Shown here: positions 1-7,748 of the stretch, one piece after another
How positions within the stretch are numbered: the first letter of the stretch is position 1
Layout: each line of letters begins with the position of its first letter
NCBI GenBank assembly: GCA_002433335.1
Contig: DJHY01000126.1
Span: forward strand, 34,987 to 49,330
DNA length: 14,344 nt
Direction of reading: 5' to 3'
DNA from: Rhodospirillaceae bacterium UBA6608
Lineage (GTDB): Bacteria; Pseudomonadota; Alphaproteobacteria; Rhodospirillales_A; Casp-alpha2
Position numbers and translations under genes: made by a program
Notes under the pieces: generated by a model
What the model saw: only the letters and a program-made list of their open reading frames with translations
The model's database searches: none
Told to the model about the DNA's origin: nothing

Positions 1-1104
1 AACATCACCGATTACGGCGCGTTCGTCGATCTGGGTGGTGTGGACGGCCTGCTGCACGTTACCGACATCGCCTGGAAGCGCATCAACCACCCGTCCGAAG
101 CGCTGTCGATCGGCGAAACCGTCAAGGTGCAGGTCATCCGCTTCAACCCGGAAACGCAGCGTATCTCGCTCGGCATGAAGCAGCTTGAAGCCGATCCGTG
201 GGAAGGCGTCGCCGCCAAGTACCCGGTGGGCACCAAGTTCACGGGCCGCGTGACGAACATCACCGACTACGGCGCCTTCGTCGAGCTGGAGCCGGGCGTC
301 GAAGGTCTGGTCCACGTGTCCGAAATGTCCTGGACCAAGAAGAACGTCCACCCGGGCAAGATCGTTTCGACCAGCCAGGAAGTGGAAGTCATGATCCTGG
401 ACGTCGATCCGGACAAGCGCCGCATCTCGCTGGGCCTGAAGCAGTGCAACGCCAATCCGTGGGAAGATTTCGTTGTCAAATACCCGGTCGGCGCCGAAGT
501 CGAAGGCGAGGTCAAGAACATCACCGAATTCGGTCTGTTCATCGGCCTCGACGGCGAAATCGACGGCATGGCTCACCTGTCCGACCTGTCCTGGGACAAG
601 TCGGGTGAAGAAGCCCTGGCCGAATACAACAAGGGAGACATCGTCAAGGCGAAGGTCCTGGACGTCGACGTCGACAAGGAACGCGTCTCGCTGGGTATCA
701 AGCAGCTTGACGACGATCCGGCCGAAGGCGCTCTGGACGGCCTGAAGAAGGGCTCGGTCGTGACCTGCACGGTCACCCAGACCAACGACGGTGGCGTCGA
801 AGTCATGGTCAACGACGCGGTTCTGGGCTTCATCCGCAAGTCCGATCTGTCGCGTGACCGTTCGGAACAGCGCCCCGACCGCTTCGCCGCCGGCGAAAAG
901 GTCGACGCCAAGATCACCCAGATCGACAAGTCCGGCCGCAAGCTGTCTCTGTCCATCAAGGCCCTTGAGGTCGAGGAAGAGAAGAAGGCCATGGCGGAAT
1001 ACGGTTCGTCCGATTCCGGCGCGTCCCTGGGCGACATCCTGGGTGCTGCCCTGAAGGAAAAGCAGGCGCAGGTCGAAGCGGCCGAGGCCGACGACGACAA
1101 GTAA
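1..1104 (+). CDS. rpsA: Ribosomal protein S1 (5'-truncated by window edge)
   Basis: S1 binds the 5' region of mRNA on the 30S subunit and helps initiation on mRNAs with structured leaders or weak Shine-Dalgarno sites. The frame is open from base 1, so the start and the two ribosome-binding N-terminal domains lie outside the window; about 367 residues remain. By similarity to E. coli S1 these are S1 domains 3 (from residue 1, incomplete), 4 (about 77-147), 5 (about 164-235) and 6 (about 250-321), then an acidic tail ending EADDDK. Three copies of the motif NITxYGxFVxL or NITEFGLFIGL start at nucleotides 1, 256 and 517, and the DNA is repetitive there. The phrases LHVTDIAWKR, LGLKQCNANPW and DGEIDGMAHLSD are typical of bacterial S1. 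A strong terminator follows, so rpsA is probably the last gene of its transcript; cmk is often upstream in proteobacteria (inference). Identification is very secure. Confidence 0.97.
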   Translation, partial: NITDYGAFVDLGGVDGLLHVTDIAWKRINHPSEALSIGETVKVQVIRFNPETQRISLGMKQLEADPWEGVAAKYPVGTKFTGRVTNITDYGAFVELEPGVEGLVHVSEMSWTKKNVHPGKIVSTSQEVEVMILDVDPDKRRISLGLKQCNANPWEDFVVKYPVGAEVEGEVKNITEFGLFIGLDGEIDGMAHLSDLSWDKSGEEALAEYNKGDIVKAKVLDVDVDKERVSLGIKQLDDDPAEGALDGLKKGSVVTCTVTQTNDGGVEVMVNDAVLGFIRKSDLSRDRSEQRPDRFAAGEKVDAKITQIDKSGRKLSLSIKALEVEEEKKAMAEYGSSDSGASLGDILGAALKEKQAQVEAAEADDDK

Positions 1105-1138
1105 GCCTGTCCCCATAAGGGTGGGTTCGGCTTTGCCG

Positions 1139-1166
1139 TTGCCCCCCTGCGGGCCACGCATATAAA
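1139..1166 (+). promoter_or_regulatory. Weak candidate sigma70 promoter for sppA
   Basis: TTGCCC (1139-1144, 4 of 6 to consensus) and TATAAA (1161-1166, 5 of 6) are 16 bp apart. A start about 7 nt downstream would fall at the left edge of the rpsA terminator hairpin, so a transcript from here could still fold much of that hairpin. That makes the site doubtful as a real promoter. It is listed because sppA needs a promoter after the terminator and I see no better one. Confidence 0.2.
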
Positions 1167-1170
1167 GTCA

Positions 1171-1208
1171 CCGGGAGCTTCCGTAATGGAGGCTCCCGGT
1201 TTTCTTTT
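1171..1208 (+). terminator. Rho-independent terminator of rpsA
   Basis: A 12-bp stem is formed by CCGGGAGCTTCC (1171-1182) and GGAGGCTCCCGG (1188-1199), with one G-U pair and a 5-nt loop GTAAT. It is followed at once by TTTTCTTTT (1200-1208). It starts 67 nt after the rpsA stop. It covers the in-frame ATG at 1186, which argues against that codon as the sppA start. Confidence 0.92.
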
Positions 1209-1248
1209 GTCTGAACTCCATCTTCAACCGACGGATATCCGCCTTGCC

Positions 1249-2166
1249 ATGAGCCTAGACGCCGACATCATTTTCGACCGCCGCCGCCTGAAACGGCATC
1301 TGACCGTTTGGCGTTTGATCGCCCTCGCGGCCCTGGCCGTGGTCGTGGTCATCGGGGCCGGGCGCCTGGGCGGCCGGGACCTGTTGGGTGGCGAGTATGT
1401 CGCGCGCCTGACCATCGACGGCATCATCCTGGACGAAGACGACCGCATCCGCCGGCTCAAGGCCCTGGCCAAGAAAGACGACGTCAAAGGCGTGATCCTG
1501 CGGGTCAATTCGCCGGGCGGCACCTTCGTCGGCGGCGAGGCCCTGTTCGACGTGCTGCGCGATCTGGCCAAGGTCAAACCGACCGTGGCGGTCATGGGCG
1601 GGATGGCGACCTCGGCCGGATACATGGTGGCGATCGCCGCCGATCATGTGCTCGCCCGGCGCGGCACGATGACCGGATCGATCGGCGTGATCCTGCAGAC
1701 CGCCGACGTGACCGAGCTGTTGGGTAAGCTCGGCATCAAGCCGGAAGTGTTCAAAAGCGGGCCCCTGAAGGCCCAGCCCAATCCGTTTGAACCGTTGAGC
1801 GACGTCGCCCGCAAGGCGACCCAGGACATGTTGATGAATCTGTATGGTCAGTTCGTCGACATGGTTGTCGAGCGCCGAGGCATGGCGCGGGACAAGGTTT
1901 TGGCCTTGGCCGACGGGCGCGTGTTCTCGGGCATGGCGGCCAAGGACAACGGTTTGATCGACGGCCTGGGCGACGAGGAAACGGCGCGCGACTGGCTGCA
2001 TACGGCCCAAGGATTGCCGCGCGACCTGCCCGTGCGCGACCTGCCGCTCAGCGACGAGCCTCTGCCCTGGCGAGAGGCCCTTTCTTCGCATCTGCAAAAA
2101 GCATTGTTTTCCGAAGGGCTTAGACTTGACGGCGTGTTCTCCCTTTGGCACCCTTCAATGCAGTAA
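1249..2166 (+). CDS. sppA: Signal peptide peptidase SppA, short single-domain S49 serine protease
   Basis: Membrane-anchored S49 peptidase expected to cut signal-peptide remnants and other membrane-associated peptides on the periplasmic side. The 305-residue protein has a basic N-terminus (RRRLKRH, 11-17), one transmembrane segment (about 22-38) and then the protease domain. VNSPGG (86-91) is the family glycine motif. The likely nucleophile is Ser122 in ATSAGYM, and the likely general base is Lys174 in KSGPLKA, the Ser/Lys dyad of short SppA proteins such as that of Bacillus. TGSIGV (142-147) is also conserved. I chose ATG 1249 ([10 protein letters not shown]) because the in-frame ATG at 1186 lies inside the rpsA terminator. 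The Shine-Dalgarno signal is weak. The gene ends 64 nt before ihfB. rpsA-sppA-ihfB is a familiar alphaproteobacterial order. The family is secure; the start is moderately so. Confidence 0.9.
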   Translation: MSLDADIIFDRRRLKRHLTVWRLIALAALAVVVVIGAGRLGGRDLLGGEYVARLTIDGIILDEDDRIRRLKALAKKDDVKGVILRVNSPGGTFVGGEALFDVLRDLAKVKPTVAVMGGMATSAGYMVAIAADHVLARRGTMTGSIGVILQTADVTELLGKLGIKPEVFKSGPLKAQPNPFEPLSDVARKATQDMLMNLYGQFVDMVVERRGMARDKVLALADGRVFSGMAAKDNGLIDGLGDEETARDWLHTAQGLPRDLPVRDLPLSDEPLPWREALSSHLQKALFSEGLRLDGVFSLWHPSMQ

Positions 2167-2230
2167 GTCACCTGTCAGGGAAAGGTCCCCGGCCGGCCGC
2201 GCCGACGCGGTGCCGCCTGGGATGGGAAGC

Positions 2231-2512
2231 ATGACCAAATCCGAACTCATCGCTCGTCTGGCGGCGGACAATCCGCACCTATATCAGCGCGACGTGGAAC
2301 GTATCGTCTCCACGATCTTTGACGAGATCACCACGGCCCTGGCTCAGGGCGACCGGGTCGAACTTCGCGGCTTCGGCGCATTCTCCGTCAAGCAGCGGGG
2401 GGCCCGCACCGGCCGCAACCCGCGCACGGGGGCGACGGTCGATGTCTCGTCCAAGCACATTCCCTATTTCAAGACGGGCAAGCAGCTGCGTGAAAAGCTG
2501 AACGGCGAATAA
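2231..2512 (+). CDS. ihfB: Integration host factor beta subunit
   Basis: IHF-beta pairs with IHF-alpha (ihfA, not in this window) to bind and sharply bend DNA at specific sites, acting in transcription, replication initiation and site-specific recombination. The 93-residue product starts [11 protein letters not shown] and has the HU/IHF fold: two N-terminal helices, then the beta arm with RTGRNPRTG (59-67). Pro64 in the RNP motif is the residue that intercalates at the DNA kink. The ending [15 protein letters not shown] is typical of IHF-beta rather than HU. ATG 2231 is preceded by GGGAAG (2224-2229). An upstream in-frame extension exists but is not family-like. The gene follows sppA and precedes lapA by 55 nt, matching the common rpsA-ihfB-lapA arrangement. 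IHF-beta rather than HU is supported both by sequence and by this context. Confidence 0.96.
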   Translation: MTKSELIARLAADNPHLYQRDVERIVSTIFDEITTALAQGDRVELRGFGAFSVKQRGARTGRNPRTGATVDVSSKHIPYFKTGKQLREKLNGE

Positions 2513-2523
2513 TCGCCGGTCCG

Positions 2524-2540
2524 CGCCGCCGTTGGCGGCG
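2524..2540 (+). terminator. Hairpin between ihfB and lapA, possible weak terminator or mRNA 3' stabiliser
   Basis: CGCCGCC (2524-2530) and GGCGGCG (2534-2540) make a perfect 7-bp stem with a 3-nt GTT loop, 12 nt after the ihfB stop. The following ACCCTTTGAATT has only three consecutive T, so full termination is unlikely. Partial attenuation, which would give more ihfB than lapA, is an inference. Confidence 0.35.
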
Positions 2541-2567
2541 ACCCTTTGAATTCAAACAGGTGCGCGC

Positions 2568-2963
2568 GTGGGTAGACTGTTCTCCTGGATCGTTCTGACG
2601 CCCCTTGTTCTGGCGTTGATTTGGTTCGCGGCCTCCAACCGCGACGATGTGGTCCTGCGCCTTTGGCTTGTCGATTACGAACTGACGACGCCGGTCGCCC
2701 TGGTCGGGGTCGGGGGGTTGTTCCTCGGCTTCCTGTGGGGCGCTGTGATGGTCTGGGTTTCCGGCGGGGCGGCGCGTGGCCGGGCCCGGCGCGAAGCCCA
2801 TCGCGCCGATCTGGCCGAGCGGGAAAATCAGCGCCTCGCCACCGACGTCGAAATGCTCGAAGAAAAACTGCGCCTGGCTGAAAACAAGGCCAAGGCGGCC
2901 TCGGGCGCGGCCTTGCCTGTTCCGGCGGAAAGCCAGGCTGGCGGCGTGCCCCGCATCATCTAG
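2568..2963 (+). CDS. lapA: LapA-domain (DUF1049) inner-membrane protein
   Basis: Small membrane protein of the LapA/DUF1049 family. In E. coli LapA works with LapB (YciM) to tune lipopolysaccharide synthesis through FtsH-mediated LpxC turnover; whether that holds in alphaproteobacteria is less certain. The 131 residues show two transmembrane segments (about 4-22 and 42-64) joined by a short loop with the family-like ASNRDDVVLRLW. A basic stretch (GRARREAHR) and a predicted coiled coil (about 72-112, rich in E, K, R, A and L) follow, then a Pro/Ala tail. I chose GTG 2568 because ACAGG lies 7 nt upstream and the first helix begins directly after it. There is no lapB next to it. The gene sits 55 nt behind ihfB, its usual neighbour. 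The family is clear; the cellular role is inferred. Confidence 0.88.
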   Translation: MGRLFSWIVLTPLVLALIWFAASNRDDVVLRLWLVDYELTTPVALVGVGGLFLGFLWGAVMVWVSGGAARGRARREAHRADLAERENQRLATDVEMLEEKLRLAENKAKAASGAALPVPAESQAGGVPRII

Positions 2964-3006
2964 GGCCGTTCCGGCGTCGGGTGCATGCCGGTTGCCGGAT
3001 TTAAGG

Positions 3007-3036
3007 GTGACGGCGCGGCGCGGGCGGTTTTATAAA
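3007..3036 (+). promoter_or_regulatory. Candidate sigma70 promoter for pyrF-trpF
   Basis: GTGACG (3007-3012, 4 of 6) and TATAAA (3031-3036, 5 of 6) are 18 bp apart in the 148-nt gap between lapA and pyrF. The predicted start near 3043 gives a leader of about 70 nt. The AT-rich TTTTATAAAT stands out against very GC-rich surroundings. Nothing else in this gap looks like a gene or a terminator. Confidence 0.4.
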
Positions 3037-3111
3037 TGGCCTGCTGATTGAATTTCCGCCTGACCACCACCGACCGGGCCTTGGATGGCCTGATGACTGG
3101 GACCGCTTGAG

Positions 3112-3849
3112 ATGACGCCTTCAACCACCCCGACGGGCGACCTGCGCCCCGCCGACCGTATCCTGGTCGCGCTCGACACCACGGACGCGGGCAAGGCGCT
3201 CGCCCTGGCCGAAGGGGTCAAGGGGGCCGTCGGCGGCGTCAAACTGGGCAAGGAATTCTTCACCGCCCAGGGGCCCGAGGGTGTGCGCAAGGTCTCGGCG
3301 GCGGGCCTGCCGGTGTTCCTCGATCTGAAATTCCACGACATTCCGAATACCGTCGCCGGCGCGGTGCGCGCCGCCGTGCCGCTGCGCCCGTTCATGTTGA
3401 ACGTCCATGCCTCGGGCGGGCGGGCAATGATGGAAGCGGCAGTCAAGGCCGCCGACGAAGCCGCCGCCGGTGGCCCGCGCCCGATGATGCTGGCCGTGAC
3501 CGTGCTGACCAGCCTGTCCGACGAGGATTTGGTCGAGGTCGGCATCAACAACGAAACCAAGGCCCAGGTCGCCAAGCTGGCGAAGCTGGCCCAGGATTCC
3601 GGCATGGACGGGGTGGTCTGCTCGGCCCATGAGATCAAGGTCATCCGCTCGGTCTGCGGGCCCGATTTCAAATTGGTCGTGCCCGGCATCCGCCCCGAAT
3701 GGTCGGTCAAGGGCGACCAGAAGCGCGTGGTCACCCCGCGCGACGCGGTCTCCCTCGGCGCCGACTACCTGGTGATCGGCCGCCCGATCACCCAATCCGA
3801 CGACCCCATCGCCGCCGCCGGCCGGATCGCGGGCGAACTGAGCGCCTGA
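3112..3849 (+). CDS. pyrF: Orotidine-5'-phosphate decarboxylase
   Basis: Catalyses the last step of UMP synthesis, decarboxylating OMP to UMP in the cytosol. The 245-residue protein is a phosphate-binding TIM barrel of normal family length. Visible motifs are ALD at 20-22, VKLG with Lys44, the catalytic DLKFHDIPNTV block (71-81) with Asp71, Lys73 and Asp76, PGIRPE (191-196), and the phosphate-gripping IGRPI (222-226). ATG 3112 is the best start: the conserved domain opens about 15 residues later, and an ATG at 3093 is out of frame. The Shine-Dalgarno site is weak. The stop is separated from trpF by a single base, so the two are almost certainly co-transcribed and probably translationally coupled. 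Identification is secure. Confidence 0.97.
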   Translation: MTPSTTPTGDLRPADRILVALDTTDAGKALALAEGVKGAVGGVKLGKEFFTAQGPEGVRKVSAAGLPVFLDLKFHDIPNTVAGAVRAAVPLRPFMLNVHASGGRAMMEAAVKAADEAAAGGPRPMMLAVTVLTSLSDEDLVEVGINNETKAQVAKLAKLAQDSGMDGVVCSAHEIKVIRSVCGPDFKLVVPGIRPEWSVKGDQKRVVTPRDAVSLGADYLVIGRPITQSDDPIAAAGRIAGELSA

Positions 3850-3850
3850 A

Positions 3851-4489
3851 ATGACTGTCGTTAAAATCTGCGGACTGAAAACGGCGGAGGCCGTGGCGGC
3901 TGCCGTGTCTCATGGCGCGGATATGGTCGGCTTCGTGTTCTTTCCGAAATCGCCGCGCCATATCGACCCCGCCGATGCGGCGGCGCTGGCGGCGTCGGTT
4001 CCGGCGGGCGTGGTCAAGGTCGGCCTGACGGTCGATATGGACGATGCCGGGCTGGCGGCGGTCGTTGCCTCGGGCGCCATCGATATGTTGCAGCTTCATG
4101 GCCACGAGACGCCCGCGCGGGCGGCCGAGGTCCGCTCCCAATTCGGTCTGCCGGTGATGAAGGCCCTGCCCATCGCCGGGCCTGACGACGTGGCGGCGGC
4201 CCGGGCCTATGAGGCGGTCGCGGATCGTTTGTTGTTCGACGCCAAGCCGCCCAAGAACGCCGACCGTCCCGGCGGCAATGCCGTGGCCTTCGACTGGGGG
4301 CTGCTGGCGGGGACCGAATGGGCCGTGCCCTGGCTGCTGGCCGGGGGGCTGACGCCCGACAACGTGGCCGAGGCGATCCGCATCGCGGGCGCGCCCGGCG
4401 TCGATGTGTCGTCGGGGGTGGAAGCCGCACCCGGCGTCAAGGATACGGCCTTGATCCGTGCGTTTCTGGACGCCGCCCACGGGGCCTGA
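3851..4489 (+). CDS. trpF: Phosphoribosylanthranilate isomerase
   Basis: Converts N-(5'-phosphoribosyl)anthranilate to the CdRP intermediate, the third step of tryptophan synthesis. It is a free-standing 212-residue TrpF, not a TrpC-TrpF fusion. Motifs in order are KICGL (5-9) with the general base Cys7, FFPKSPRHI (30-38), LQLHG (80-84), LLFDAKPP with the general acid Asp130, LLAGGL (162-167) and GVDVSSGVE (183-191), which binds phosphate. It starts one base after the pyrF stop and has no separate promoter. No intrinsic terminator follows. The next gene, trpB, is 141 nt away. The trpE, trpG, trpD and trpC genes are not in the window, fitting the split trp pathway of alphaproteobacteria. Confidence 0.97.
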   Translation: MTVVKICGLKTAEAVAAAVSHGADMVGFVFFPKSPRHIDPADAAALAASVPAGVVKVGLTVDMDDAGLAAVVASGAIDMLQLHGHETPARAAEVRSQFGLPVMKALPIAGPDDVAAARAYEAVADRLLFDAKPPKNADRPGGNAVAFDWGLLAGTEWAVPWLLAGGLTPDNVAEAIRIAGAPGVDVSSGVEAAPGVKDTALIRAFLDAAHGA

Positions 4490-4529
4490 CCAAAAACGCT
4501 GAAAACCCGCGATTTCCTGCCTTTAGTCC

Positions 4530-4558
4530 TTGGGTTCCGGGGGGGCTTGTGCTTTATT
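4530..4558 (+). promoter_or_regulatory. Weak candidate promoter upstream of trpB
   Basis: TTGGGT (4530-4535, 3 of 6) and TTTATT (4553-4558, 4 of 6) are 17 bp apart within the 141-nt trpF-trpB gap. The match is poor and the genes may simply be co-transcribed. I see no Trp-codon-rich leader peptide or attenuator hairpin pair in the gap. Confidence 0.2.
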
Positions 4559-4630
4559 TGCGCCGCCCTGCTGGGTCCGTGGCGTTAACCACAAAACGGC
4601 GTTATCCCAGGGGAATAAGAGGAATGGTTC

Positions 4631-5839
4631 ATGTCTAAGCTCAACACCTACCGCGAAGGTCCGGACGAACAGGGACATTTCGGAATCTATGGCGGACGCT
4701 ATGTCGCCGAAACCCTGATGCCCCTTATTCTCGAGGTCGAAAAGGCCTGGGAAACGGCAAAGAACGACGCGGCTTATTGGGATGAGTTCAACCGTTACAT
4801 GAAGCATTACGTGGGCCGTCCCAGCCCGCTGTACCTGGCCGAGCGCCTGACCGAAGAGTTCGGCGGGGCCAAGGTCTACTTCAAGCGGGACGAGCTGAAC
4901 CACACGGGTGCGCATAAGATCAACAACACCATCGGCCAGATCCTGTTGGCGCGGCGCATGGGCAAGGGGCGGATCATCGCCGAAACCGGCGCGGGCCAGC
5001 ACGGCGTGGCCACGGCCACGGTCTGCGCCCTGTTCGGGCTGCCCTGCGTGGTCTACATGGGCGCCACCGACGTGCAGCGTCAGCGCCCCAACGTGGTCCG
5101 CATGAAAATGCTGGGCGCCGAGATCGTGCCCGTGACCGCTGGGACCGGCACCCTGAAGGACGCCATGAACGAAGCGCTCCGCGATTGGGTCTCCAACGTG
5201 GACGATACGTTCTACATCATCGGCACCGCCGCCGGGCCGCATCCCTATCCGGCCATGGTGCGTGATTTCCAATGCGTCATCGGTAACGAAGCCAAGGAAC
5301 AGATGATGGAGATGGAGGGCCGCCTGCCCGATACCTGCATCGCGGCGATCGGCGGCGGGTCCAACGCCATCGGCCTGTTCCATCCGTTCCTGGACGACGA
5401 AAGCGTCAACCTGATCGGGGTCGAGGCCGCGGGCCACGGCCTGGACACGGGCGAGCATTGCGCGTCCCTGACCGGCGGCCGCCCTGGCGTGCTGCACGGC
5501 AATCGCACCTATCTGCTACAGACCGAGGACGGCCAGATCATCGACGGCCACTCCATTTCGGCGGGCCTGGATTATCCTGGCATCGGGCCGGAGCATTCGT
5601 GGCTGCGCGACAGCGGGCGGGTCGACTACGTGTCGATCACCGATAAGGAAGCCCTGGCGGCGTTCCAGCTTTGCACCCGCAAAGAAGGGATCATCCCGGC
5701 GCTGGAGCCGAGCCATGCCCTGGCCCATGTCGCGAAGATCGCGCCGAAGCTGCCGAAGGATCATTTGATCGTCATGAATTTGTGCGGTCGCGGCGACAAG
5801 GATGTCGAAGCCGTCGCCGGTTATCTGGGGATGGAGTAA
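4631..5839 (+). CDS. trpB: Tryptophan synthase beta subunit
   Basis: PLP enzyme that joins indole, channelled from TrpA, to L-serine to give L-tryptophan. The 402-residue length is normal. HTGAHKINN (91-99) carries the PLP Schiff-base Lys96, equivalent to Salmonella Lys87. ETGAGQHG (118-125) carries catalytic Glu118. GGGSNA (241-246) binds the PLP phosphate. CGRGDKD (385-391) closes the PLP site, and its first residue is Cys385 where Salmonella TrpB has Ser377. [19 protein letters not shown] (307-325) is typical of TrpB1. AGAGGA (4617-4622) is a good Shine-Dalgarno site 8 nt before the ATG. trpA follows after 3 nt, consistent with balanced alpha2beta2 synthesis. Identification is very secure. 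Confidence 0.98.
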   Translation: MSKLNTYREGPDEQGHFGIYGGRYVAETLMPLILEVEKAWETAKNDAAYWDEFNRYMKHYVGRPSPLYLAERLTEEFGGAKVYFKRDELNHTGAHKINNTIGQILLARRMGKGRIIAETGAGQHGVATATVCALFGLPCVVYMGATDVQRQRPNVVRMKMLGAEIVPVTAGTGTLKDAMNEALRDWVSNVDDTFYIIGTAAGPHPYPAMVRDFQCVIGNEAKEQMMEMEGRLPDTCIAAIGGGSNAIGLFHPFLDDESVNLIGVEAAGHGLDTGEHCASLTGGRPGVLHGNRTYLLQTEDGQIIDGHSISAGLDYPGIGPEHSWLRDSGRVDYVSITDKEALAAFQLCTRKEGIIPALEPSHALAHVAKIAPKLPKDHLIVMNLCGRGDKDVEAVAGYLGME

Positions 5840-5842
5840 CCC

Positions 5843-6691
5843 GTGAGCACGCAGAACAACGGGCCCGAAACCCGCATCACCCGTAAATTCGCCGCCCTCA
5901 AGGCCGAAGGTCGCGCCGGGCTGGTCACCTTTCTGACCGCCGGCGACCCCACGCCCGAGCTGTCCCAGGACATCATCCTGGACATCGCCGAAGCCGGGGC
6001 GGACCTGATCGAAATCGGCATGCCGTTTTCCGACCCCATGGCCGACGGCCCGGCGATTCAGGCCAGCTCGCAACGCGCGCTGAAGGCCGGGATGACCCTG
6101 CCCAAGACGTTGGATATGATCCGCGCCTTCCGCAAAAAGGACGACGAAACGCCGATCGTCCTGATGGGCTATTACAACCCGATCTATATCTACGGGGTCG
6201 ATCGGTTCCTGGCCGATGCCAAGGAAGCGGGCGTCGACGGCCTGATCGTCGTCGACCTGCCGCCCGAGGAAGAGGGCGAGCTTTGCCTGCCCGCGATCGA
6301 GGCCGGGATCAACTTCATCTATCTGACCGCGCCGACGACCGACGACAATCGCCTGCCCAAGGTGGTGCGTCATGCCTCGGGCTTCGTCTACTACGTTTCG
6401 ATCACCGGCATCACCGGGACCAAGTCCGCCGATGCGGCCGAAGTCGCGAAAAGCGTCGAACGCATCAAGCGCCATACGGACCTGCCGGTCGGCGTCGGAT
6501 TCGGCATTAAAACACCGGATCAGGCCGCGGCCATCGCGCGGGTCGCCGATGCGGCGGTCGTGGGATCGGCGCTGGTCGGGATTATCGCGGACAACCGCGA
6601 TGAAAATGGCGTGCCTCTACCCGGTACCAAGGACAAGGTGCTAGAATTGGTCGGTGCGCTGGCGGGCGGTGTCCGCGCCGCGCGCGGCTGA
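5843..6691 (+). CDS. trpA: Tryptophan synthase alpha subunit
   Basis: Cleaves indole-3-glycerol phosphate to indole and glyceraldehyde-3-phosphate and passes indole through the tunnel to TrpB. The 282-residue TIM barrel has [16 protein letters not shown] (55-70) with catalytic Glu57 and Asp68, equivalent to Salmonella Glu49 and Asp60. It also has YYNPIY (110-115), the flexible-loop region [10 protein letters not shown] (186-195), and the phosphate-binding GVGFGI (217-222) and VGSALV (240-245). The start is GTG 5843, 3 nt after the trpB stop; with no free Shine-Dalgarno space, translational coupling to trpB is likely. The C-terminus is slightly long, ending GGVRAARG. accD starts 52 nt later. 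Confidence 0.97.
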   Translation: MSTQNNGPETRITRKFAALKAEGRAGLVTFLTAGDPTPELSQDIILDIAEAGADLIEIGMPFSDPMADGPAIQASSQRALKAGMTLPKTLDMIRAFRKKDDETPIVLMGYYNPIYIYGVDRFLADAKEAGVDGLIVVDLPPEEEGELCLPAIEAGINFIYLTAPTTDDNRLPKVVRHASGFVYYVSITGITGTKSADAAEVAKSVERIKRHTDLPVGVGFGIKTPDQAAAIARVADAAVVGSALVGIIADNRDENGVPLPGTKDKVLELVGALAGGVRAARG

Positions 6692-6743
6692 GCTTCTTCG
6701 CCGCAATCCGTCTTTATCCATCTCCTCGGGGGGAAATGATCAT

Positions 6744-7706
6744 ATGAACTGGCTTCGCGATTTCGTCCGTCCCAAGCTCAAGCGTCTGGTCGGTGCGGGC
6801 AAGGAAATGCCGGACAACCTGTGGCACAAATGCCCCGGTTGCAGCCAAATGATCTTTCACCGCGATCTGGAAAAGAACCTGCACGTTTGTCAGCATTGCG
6901 GCCATCACCTGCGGATCGGCGCGCATCAGCGCCTGGAAATGCTGTTCGACGGCGGGGCTTACGAAAAAATCACCTGGAAGGCGCCGGTTCAGGATCCCCT
7001 GAAATTCCGCGATACCGACACCTATGCGTCGCGGCTCAAGGCTGCGCGCTCCAAGACCGGGGATCAGGATGCGCTGATCGCCGGGGTCGGGCGGATCAAC
7101 GGCCTGCCGGTGGTCGTCGCGGCGCTGAATTTCGCTTTCATGGGCGGCTCGATGGGTCAGGCCATGGGTGCCGGCCTTCTGGCCGCCGCGCGCAAGGCCG
7201 TGGACGAACGCGCCGCCTTCGTCGTCGTTCCGTCTTCGGGCGGGGCGCGCATGCAGGAAGGGATTTTGTCCCTGATGCAGATGGCGCGTACGACCATCGC
7301 GGTCGAAGAGGTCAAGGAAGCGGGCCTGCCCTATATCGTCGTCCTGACCGATCCGACCACGGGCGGTGTTTCGGCGTCCTACGCCATGCTGGGCGATATC
7401 CACATTGCCGAGCCCGGCTCGGTCATCGGATTTGCCGGGGCGCGGGTGATCGAACAGACCATCCGCGAAACCTTGCCCGATGGTTTCCAACGCGCCGAAT
7501 ACCTGTTGGAACATGGCATGGTCGACATGGTCGTGCCGCGCGGCGAGTTGCGCGATACCCTGGCCCGCGTGGTCGACATGCTGCTCAACCCGGAGCCGGG
7601 TCGTCAGGTCGAGGGCTCCGATCAAGCGCTGGAACTGTTGGAAGGCGAAATCCTGCCGCCCGCCCGCAGCCATCGCGCCGGTGCGGCGGTCCCCGACGAC
7701 GCCTGA
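6744..7706 (+). CDS. accD: Acetyl-CoA carboxylase carboxyltransferase, beta subunit
   Basis: With AccA it transfers CO2 from carboxybiotin on AccB to acetyl-CoA, giving malonyl-CoA for fatty-acid synthesis. The 320-residue protein has the N-terminal zinc ribbon (Cys30, Cys33, Cys49, Cys52). The crotonase-fold carboxyltransferase domain follows, with FMGGSMG (132-138), SSGGARMQEG (164-173) and TTGGVSASYAMLGD (205-218), which form the oxyanion and CoA sites. ATG 6744 gives the family-typical MNWLRDFVRPKLK; the frame is open upstream but that extension is not family-like. A G-rich Shine-Dalgarno (GGGGGGA, 6728-6734) lies 9 nt ahead. trpFBA-accD-folC is a conserved alphaproteobacterial string, and folC begins 42 nt downstream. 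Confidence 0.97.
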   Translation: MNWLRDFVRPKLKRLVGAGKEMPDNLWHKCPGCSQMIFHRDLEKNLHVCQHCGHHLRIGAHQRLEMLFDGGAYEKITWKAPVQDPLKFRDTDTYASRLKAARSKTGDQDALIAGVGRINGLPVVVAALNFAFMGGSMGQAMGAGLLAAARKAVDERAAFVVVPSSGGARMQEGILSLMQMARTTIAVEEVKEAGLPYIVVLTDPTTGGVSASYAMLGDIHIAEPGSVIGFAGARVIEQTIRETLPDGFQRAEYLLEHGMVDMVVPRGELRDTLARVVDMLLNPEPGRQVEGSDQALELLEGEILPPARSHRAGAAVPDDA

Positions 7707-7734
7707 TCCTTCCCCCTTTCATCCCGATCACAAC

Positions 7735-7748
7735 GGACGACGCCGTCC
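7735..7748 (+). promoter_or_regulatory. Hairpin abutting the folC start codon
   Basis: GGACG (7735-7739) and CGTCC (7744-7748) form a perfect 5-bp stem with a 4-nt ACGC loop, ending on the base just before ATG 7749. The only Shine-Dalgarno-like purines (GGACGA) lie in the 5' arm, so the fold could limit folC translation. This is inference; a stem this short can arise by chance in GC-rich DNA. Confidence 0.3.

Noticed and set aside
1..549. Spaced DNA repeats at 1, 256 and 517 as a mobile or CRISPR-like repeat
   Set aside because: They are in frame and encode the repeated S1 motif of ribosomal protein S1, which explains them fully.
1186..1248. Longer N-terminus for SppA from ATG 1186
   Set aside because: The codon sits inside the rpsA terminator hairpin and the extra residues do not resemble SppA; ATG 1249 is better.
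2126..2159. TTGACG followed by TTCAAT as a promoter for ihfB inside the end of sppA
   Set aside because: The boxes are 22 bp apart, too far for sigma70, and no alternative -10 at a normal distance is convincing.
4547..4588. Possible short leader peptide before trpB (TTG start, 13 codons, one Trp codon)
   Set aside because: It has a single Trp codon, no Shine-Dalgarno and no terminator/antiterminator pair, so it does not look like a trp attenuator.
4523..6475. Two long - strand frames opposite trpB and trpA
   Set aside because: Composition is dominated by Gly, His, Ala, Asp and Arg, with no domain. They mirror codon bias of the trp genes on the other strand.
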